This document shows positions 13,408 to 16,203 of a DNA stretch of 16,203 nt, piece after piece. A program made the position numbers and the translations under genes. Positions within the stretch are counted from its first letter, which is position 1. Every line of letters starts with the position of its first letter. The notes under the pieces are model-generated. The model made no database searches, was not told the DNA's origin, and saw nothing but the letters and a program-made list of their open reading frames with translations. This stretch comes from Oscillospiraceae bacterium (GTDB taxonomy: Bacteria > Bacillota > Clostridia > Oscillospirales > Oscillospiraceae): positions 1 to 16,203 of the forward strand of contig CACXCV010000047.1 in assembly GCA_902766215.1 (NCBI GenBank), written 5' to 3'.

Positions 13408-13435
13408 GCCGGCCGCTGCGCCCGCTGCGGCCGGC
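13408..13435. repeat. GC-rich palindromic hairpin, 9-bp arms
   Basis: GCCGGCCGC (13408-13416) and GCGGCCGGC (13427-13435) form a perfect stem with a 10-base loop that can extend with a bulge to CTGC/GCAG. There is no T-run, so it is not a typical terminator. It may be a dispersed palindromic element, but only one copy is visible here. Confidence 0.5.
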
Positions 13436-13476
13436 GCAGTGAACAGAGGCGAACGGGACAGAAAAACCGGCGGCGC

Positions 13477-13505
13477 TTGACAAGGCGGACGGCCTGTGAT
13501 AGAAT
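13477..13505 (+). promoter_or_regulatory. Promoter of the metal-binding lipoprotein gene
   Basis: A perfect TTGACA (13477-13482), a 17-base spacer and TAGAAT (13500-13505), preceded by TG one base upstream. It would start transcription near 13512, about 37 bases before the ATG. Confidence 0.8.
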
Positions 13506-13512
13506 CTGAAAA

Positions 13513-13535
13513 TGAGAATGAATTTCAAATTTGAA
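13513..13535. promoter_or_regulatory. Possible Fur/Zur-family operator at the transcription start
   Basis: TGAGAATGAATTTCA (13513-13527) matches the 7-1-7 Fur-family pattern TGATAATnATTATCA at 11 of 14 positions. It overlaps a perfect 12-bp palindrome, TTCAAATTTGAA (13524-13535). The site lies at the predicted start point, where a repressor would act, in front of a gene for metal uptake. This is inference from pattern and position. Confidence 0.4.
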
Positions 13536-13548
13536 CCGAGGGATGGAT

Positions 13549-14526
13549 ATGATCAAAAATCGACGGAAGCTGGCTGCACGCATCAGCGCAGCCGCGGTGC
13601 TGCTGTGTCTGCTGCTGGGGCTGTGCGCCTGCAGCGCGCCGCAGGCGGAACCGGCACAGGGGGAGAAGCTGAAGGTGGTCACGACCATCTTCCCACCCTA
13701 TGACTTTGCCCGCCAGCTGGGCGGCAACCTGGTGGAGGTGACCATGCTGGCCGCCCCGGGCACCGAGGCCCACGATTTTGTCCCCACGCTGACCGATGTG
13801 GATGCCCTTGCTCAGTGTGATCTGTTTCTCTATGTGGGCGGGATGACCGACGCCTGGGCCCAGTCAGCGCTGGAGAGCCTGGGCGACGCGGCGCCGCGCG
13901 CTGTGGCCATGTGCGACCTGGTGGACACGGTGGAGGAGCAGCCGCTGGAGGGAATGGAGCCGGAACACGGCGAGCACGGCGAGGACGAGACGGACGAGCA
14001 TGTCTGGACCTCGCCGCGGAACGCCATTGCCATCTGCAGGGGCATTGCCGCGGCCATGCAGGAGCTGGACCCGGACAACCGGGCGGCCTATGCCGCTGGC
14101 TGCGACCGGTATTGCAGCCAGCTGGAGACGCTGGATCAGGCCTTTGCCGATGTCATGGCCGGCAGCGTGCGCCGGACGGTGGTGTTTGCCGACCGCTTTC
14201 CGTTTCGCTATCTGGCCGACGAGCTGGGCCTGACCTGCTATGCTGCCTTTGCCGGGTGCAGCTCCGACACGGAGCCGAGCCTGGCGACCCTTGCGTTTTT
14301 AACGGACAAGGTGCAGTCGGAGCGGCTGCCGGTGGTGTTTTATGTCGAGTTTTCAGACCAGACGCTGGCTGACGCCATCTGCGCCGCCACCGGGGCGCAG
14401 AAACTGCTGCTGCATTCGTGCCACAATGTCAGTCCGGAGGCCTTTGCTGCGGGCGTGACCTATCTGGACCTGATGAACTGCAATGTGGAAAACCTGAAGA
14501 CTGCCTTGCAGACCGAGCGGCCATGA
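13549..14526 (+). CDS. Zinc/manganese-type ABC transporter substrate-binding lipoprotein (ZnuA/AdcA-like)
   Basis: 325 residues from ATG 13549, chosen because CGAGGG sits 6 bases before it; the ATG at 13543 would have no ribosome-binding site spacing. Residues 1-27 form a lipoprotein signal with L25-C-A-C28, followed by a Pro/Gln linker. LKVVTTIFPPYDFARQLGG opens the cluster A-I (TroA-like) fold. H75 (GTEAHDF) and H151 (DEHVWTSP) match the first two metal ligands. The usual third His is replaced by D215 in VVFADRFPFRYLADELG. E267 or D270 is a likely fourth ligand. A short acidic/His stretch (EPEHGEHGEDETDEH, 137-151) stands in for the His-rich loop. It would bind Zn or Mn outside the membrane and pass it to an ABC permease, but no permease or ATPase gene lies next to it. 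Confidence 0.9.
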   Translation: MIKNRRKLAARISAAAVLLCLLLGLCACSAPQAEPAQGEKLKVVTTIFPPYDFARQLGGNLVEVTMLAAPGTEAHDFVPTLTDVDALAQCDLFLYVGGMTDAWAQSALESLGDAAPRAVAMCDLVDTVEEQPLEGMEPEHGEHGEDETDEHVWTSPRNAIAICRGIAAAMQELDPDNRAAYAAGCDRYCSQLETLDQAFADVMAGSVRRTVVFADRFPFRYLADELGLTCYAAFAGCSSDTEPSLATLAFLTDKVQSERLPVVFYVEFSDQTLADAICAATGAQKLLLHSCHNVSPEAFAAGVTYLDLMNCNVENLKTALQTERP

Positions 14527-14556
14527 GCCGCCCGGCGGCACAAAGCCTTTGGTATA

Positions 14557-14612
14557 AAGCGCCAGCCTGCGCTGGACCGGAGATTCCGGTCTGACGCGGG
14601 CTGGCGCTTTTG
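14557..14612 (+). terminator. Terminator after the metal-binding lipoprotein gene
   Basis: A long hairpin: 11-bp outer stem (14557-14567 with 14599-14609) extended by TGCG/CGCG, then a 5x5 internal loop and an inner CCGG/CCGG stem. It is followed by TTTT. It ends a single-gene transcription unit. Confidence 0.85.
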
Positions 14613-14656
14613 CAATGTGGAACAATTGAATAAAAGAAATAGATGAATAACGATAC

Positions 14657-14672
14657 ATGTTAAGGATAACAT
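14657..14672. promoter_or_regulatory. Inverted repeat next to the GH43 promoter, possible operator
   Basis: ATGTTA (14657-14662) and TAACAT (14667-14672) form a perfect 6+4+6 inverted repeat ending two bases before the -35 box. It lies in an AT-rich strip of otherwise GC-rich DNA. The position suits an activator or a repressor. No regulator gene is adjacent to indicate which. Confidence 0.45.
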
Positions 14673-14673
14673 A

Positions 14674-14702
14674 TTGACATTGGCGCGATATATGGATATA
14701 AT
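14674..14702 (+). promoter_or_regulatory. Consensus sigma-A promoter of the GH43 genes
   Basis: A perfect TTGACA (14674-14679) and a perfect TATAAT (14697-14702) separated by 17 bases, 32 bases before the TTG start codon. Such an ideal promoter for a catabolic gene suggests control by a repressor. Confidence 0.9.
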
Positions 14703-14734
14703 GATGACAAGCAATTGAACGAGGAGGAATCGCT

Positions 14735-15844
14735 TTGGACTATCCGAACCATGTGCATTCAATCGGCGTGAGCGATCCGCACATCCTGGCGGACAAAAAG
14801 ACGGGGAAATATTACATGACCTCGTCCGGCTTTACAATTTACGGAAAAGACCGGGAGCGCGGCTTTCAGCGCGGCATTGAGACCTGCCTGGTCAGCGAGG
14901 ATCTGATCCACTGGAGCGACCCGGTGACGATTTTTGACAGCACCGGAAGCGATTTTTGGGGCGGCATGAGCGGCTATCCCGCCACGGAGATGCACGAGAT
15001 CAACGGCAAATACTATCTCTCCGGCAGCGCCAACGCCCCGGGCTATACGCGCAAGTCCATGATCCTGGTGGCGGACAATCCGCTGGGGCCGTTCCGCTGG
15101 ATGACCAACGAGCCGTATTCGCCTCCCGGCTGGCAGATTATTGACACCACGCTCTATGTGGACCGGCAGGGCCACCCCTGGATGGTCTATTCCCATGAGT
15201 GGCTGCAGGTGTCCGACGGGCAGATGGTGGCCCAGCCGCTGTCTGACGACCTGTCGCACACCATCGGCGGGCCGATGATTCTCTTCCGCGCGTCCGAGGC
15301 TGTGTGGGGCGACGACCAGATCTGGTCGAAGAACGACGGCGGCGGCGTGACCGACGGCTGCTGGCTGCACCGGATGGAGGACGGCCAGCTGATCATGCTC
15401 TGGACCACGCGCTCGCGCACGGGCTATGCCATGGGCTATGCCGTCAGCGAGTCCGGCGAGATCTATGGCCCGTGGACGCAGATGGAGCGTCCGCTCTATG
15501 CCCACGACGGCGGACACTGCATGCTTTTCCGCCGCCTGTCGGACAACCAGCTGATGATGTCCCAGCATGTGGCCGACCGCGGCCCCAAGATGCTGGCCAT
15601 CTATGAGATGGAGGAGCGCAACGGGCAGCTGCACATTGTCAACGACCTGACCGGCAACTGGCTCACCTCGGTGGGCGGGACGGCGCTGAAGTATAAAAAA
15701 ACCGTCCCCTGCACGGAGGAGCCGGCGTTTACCACGCTGGCCCCCATCGGCGTCAATCCCAAGAAATCCGCGCAGAAGCAGCCGGCACAGCCCAAGGCGG
15801 AAAAGCAGGAAAAGTCATCCGCCGCAGGGACGCAGGGAGAATAA
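14735..15844 (+). CDS. Glycoside hydrolase family 43-type protein, cytoplasmic
   Basis: 369 residues from a TTG start at 14735, fixed by GAGGAGGA (14721-14728) six bases upstream. It has the five-bladed beta-propeller pattern of GH43/clan GH-F. SDPHILADKKTGKYYM holds the likely catalytic base D14. QIIDTTLYVDRQGHPWMVYSHEW holds the pKa-tuning D137 and acid E155. H261 in AHDGGHCMLF is the conserved His near the active site. Family members cut arabinose, xylose or galactose linkages; the exact substrate cannot be read from this sequence. There is no signal peptide, so imported oligosaccharides are the likely substrate. Residues ~342-369 form an odd Lys/Gln/Ala/Pro-rich tail. The gene is followed after 12 bases by a paralogue and has a consensus promoter with an inverted repeat. 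Confidence 0.87.
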   Translation: MDYPNHVHSIGVSDPHILADKKTGKYYMTSSGFTIYGKDRERGFQRGIETCLVSEDLIHWSDPVTIFDSTGSDFWGGMSGYPATEMHEINGKYYLSGSANAPGYTRKSMILVADNPLGPFRWMTNEPYSPPGWQIIDTTLYVDRQGHPWMVYSHEWLQVSDGQMVAQPLSDDLSHTIGGPMILFRASEAVWGDDQIWSKNDGGGVTDGCWLHRMEDGQLIMLWTTRSRTGYAMGYAVSESGEIYGPWTQMERPLYAHDGGHCMLFRRLSDNQLMMSQHVADRGPKMLAIYEMEERNGQLHIVNDLTGNWLTSVGGTALKYKKTVPCTEEPAFTTLAPIGVNPKKSAQKQPAQPKAEKQEKSSAAGTQGE

Positions 15845-15856
15845 GGAGGGAATGCA

Positions 15857-16203
15857 TTGAACTATCCGGTTTTTGTGCAGGACGCCAACGTGCCAGATCC
15901 GTATATTCTGGCCGATCCGGTGTCAAAGAACTATTATATGTACGCCAACACCTTCCCCTGCGGCCAGACTCCGGCCGAGCGGCAGGGAACGGGCAACACC
16001 TTCTATGCCATGCAGAGTGAAGACCTGGTTCACTGGTCCGACCCGATTCTGGTTTTCGAGCAGAACGATTTCTGGGCCAGCGAGGACTATTCCGCGCCCA
16101 AGGTGTTCTATTATCAGGAAAAATACTATCTCATCGCCTCGTTCAGCGCGCCGGGACGCCTGCGCTGCTGCCAGGCGCTGGCGGCCGACAGCTCGCTTGG
16201 CCC
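15857..16203 (+). CDS. Second GH43-type glycoside hydrolase, N-terminal part
   Basis: The frame is open from TTG 15857 to the window end (115 codons). AAGGAGGG at 15843-15850 sits 6 bases before it, overlapping the end of the previous gene; the nearby ATG at 15852 runs into a stop at once. NYPVFVQDANVPDPYILADPVSKNYYMYANT parallels the start of the first enzyme, with the likely catalytic base again D14. Further shared blocks are SEDLVHWSDPILVF and KYYLIASFSAPG. It is therefore a tandem paralogue, expected to act on a related or complementary linkage. It has no signal peptide and is presumably transcribed from the promoter at 14674. Confidence 0.85.
   Translation, partial: MNYPVFVQDANVPDPYILADPVSKNYYMYANTFPCGQTPAERQGTGNTFYAMQSEDLVHWSDPILVFEQNDFWASEDYSAPKVFYYQEKYYLIASFSAPGRLRCCQALAADSSLG

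Overview
This window looks like a chromosomal segment from a GC-rich, anaerobic, endospore-lineage Clostridia, most probably Oscillospirales (Oscillospiraceae or Butyricicoccaceae type). The evidence is strong AGGAGG ribosome-binding sites, frequent TTG/GTG starts, a YtfJ/GerW sporulation protein, the IspH–ribosomal S1 fusion found in Clostridia, and the gene order scpA-scpB-DUF2953-ytfJ-carboxypeptidase-rluB and cmk-plsC-ispH. I cannot name the genus.

Layout. Positions 1-4788 hold a tightly packed plus-strand housekeeping run: the 3' end of an M50 site-2 protease, scpA, scpB, a DUF2953 membrane protein, ytfJ, a D-Ala-D-Ala carboxypeptidase and rluB. A good promoter at 4807-4835 starts a second run (4886-10265): a MurR/RpiR-type sugar-phosphate regulator, an HI0933/BaiN-type flavoprotein, cmk, plsC and an ispH-S1 fusion. 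All of these are joined by 4-8 bp overlaps, and the run ends at a hairpin. Positions 10403-10849 hold five tRNA genes (Gly-TCC, Arg-TCT, His-GTG, Gln-TTG, Lys-TTT) with their own promoter and terminator.

Positions 10850-13301, just past tRNA-Lys, are a decayed accessory region. They contain two terminators, a promoter, a tyrosine recombinase cut off at its first catalytic Arg, a terminator at the breakpoint, a phage-type helix-turn-helix gene broken at an A6 run, an intact 154-aa unknown gene, and an unknown gene fused in frame to the tail of an S-layer-homology (SLH) protein that itself carries a 2-nt lesion. This is best read as the scar of one or more integrated elements; a chimeric assembly is the main alternative.

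Positions 13302-14612 hold a stand-alone zinc/manganese-type ABC transporter binding lipoprotein with its own promoter, a possible Fur/Zur-family operator and a terminator. Positions 14657-16203 hold a consensus promoter with an inverted repeat next to it, driving two tandem GH43-type glycoside hydrolase genes, both with TTG starts. The second runs off the window.

I found no convincing new defence or RNA-guided system. The most interesting points are the possible independent promoter and start for ribosomal S1 inside the ispH fusion, the mosaic scar next to the tRNAs, and two promoters that are nearly identical even in their spacers.
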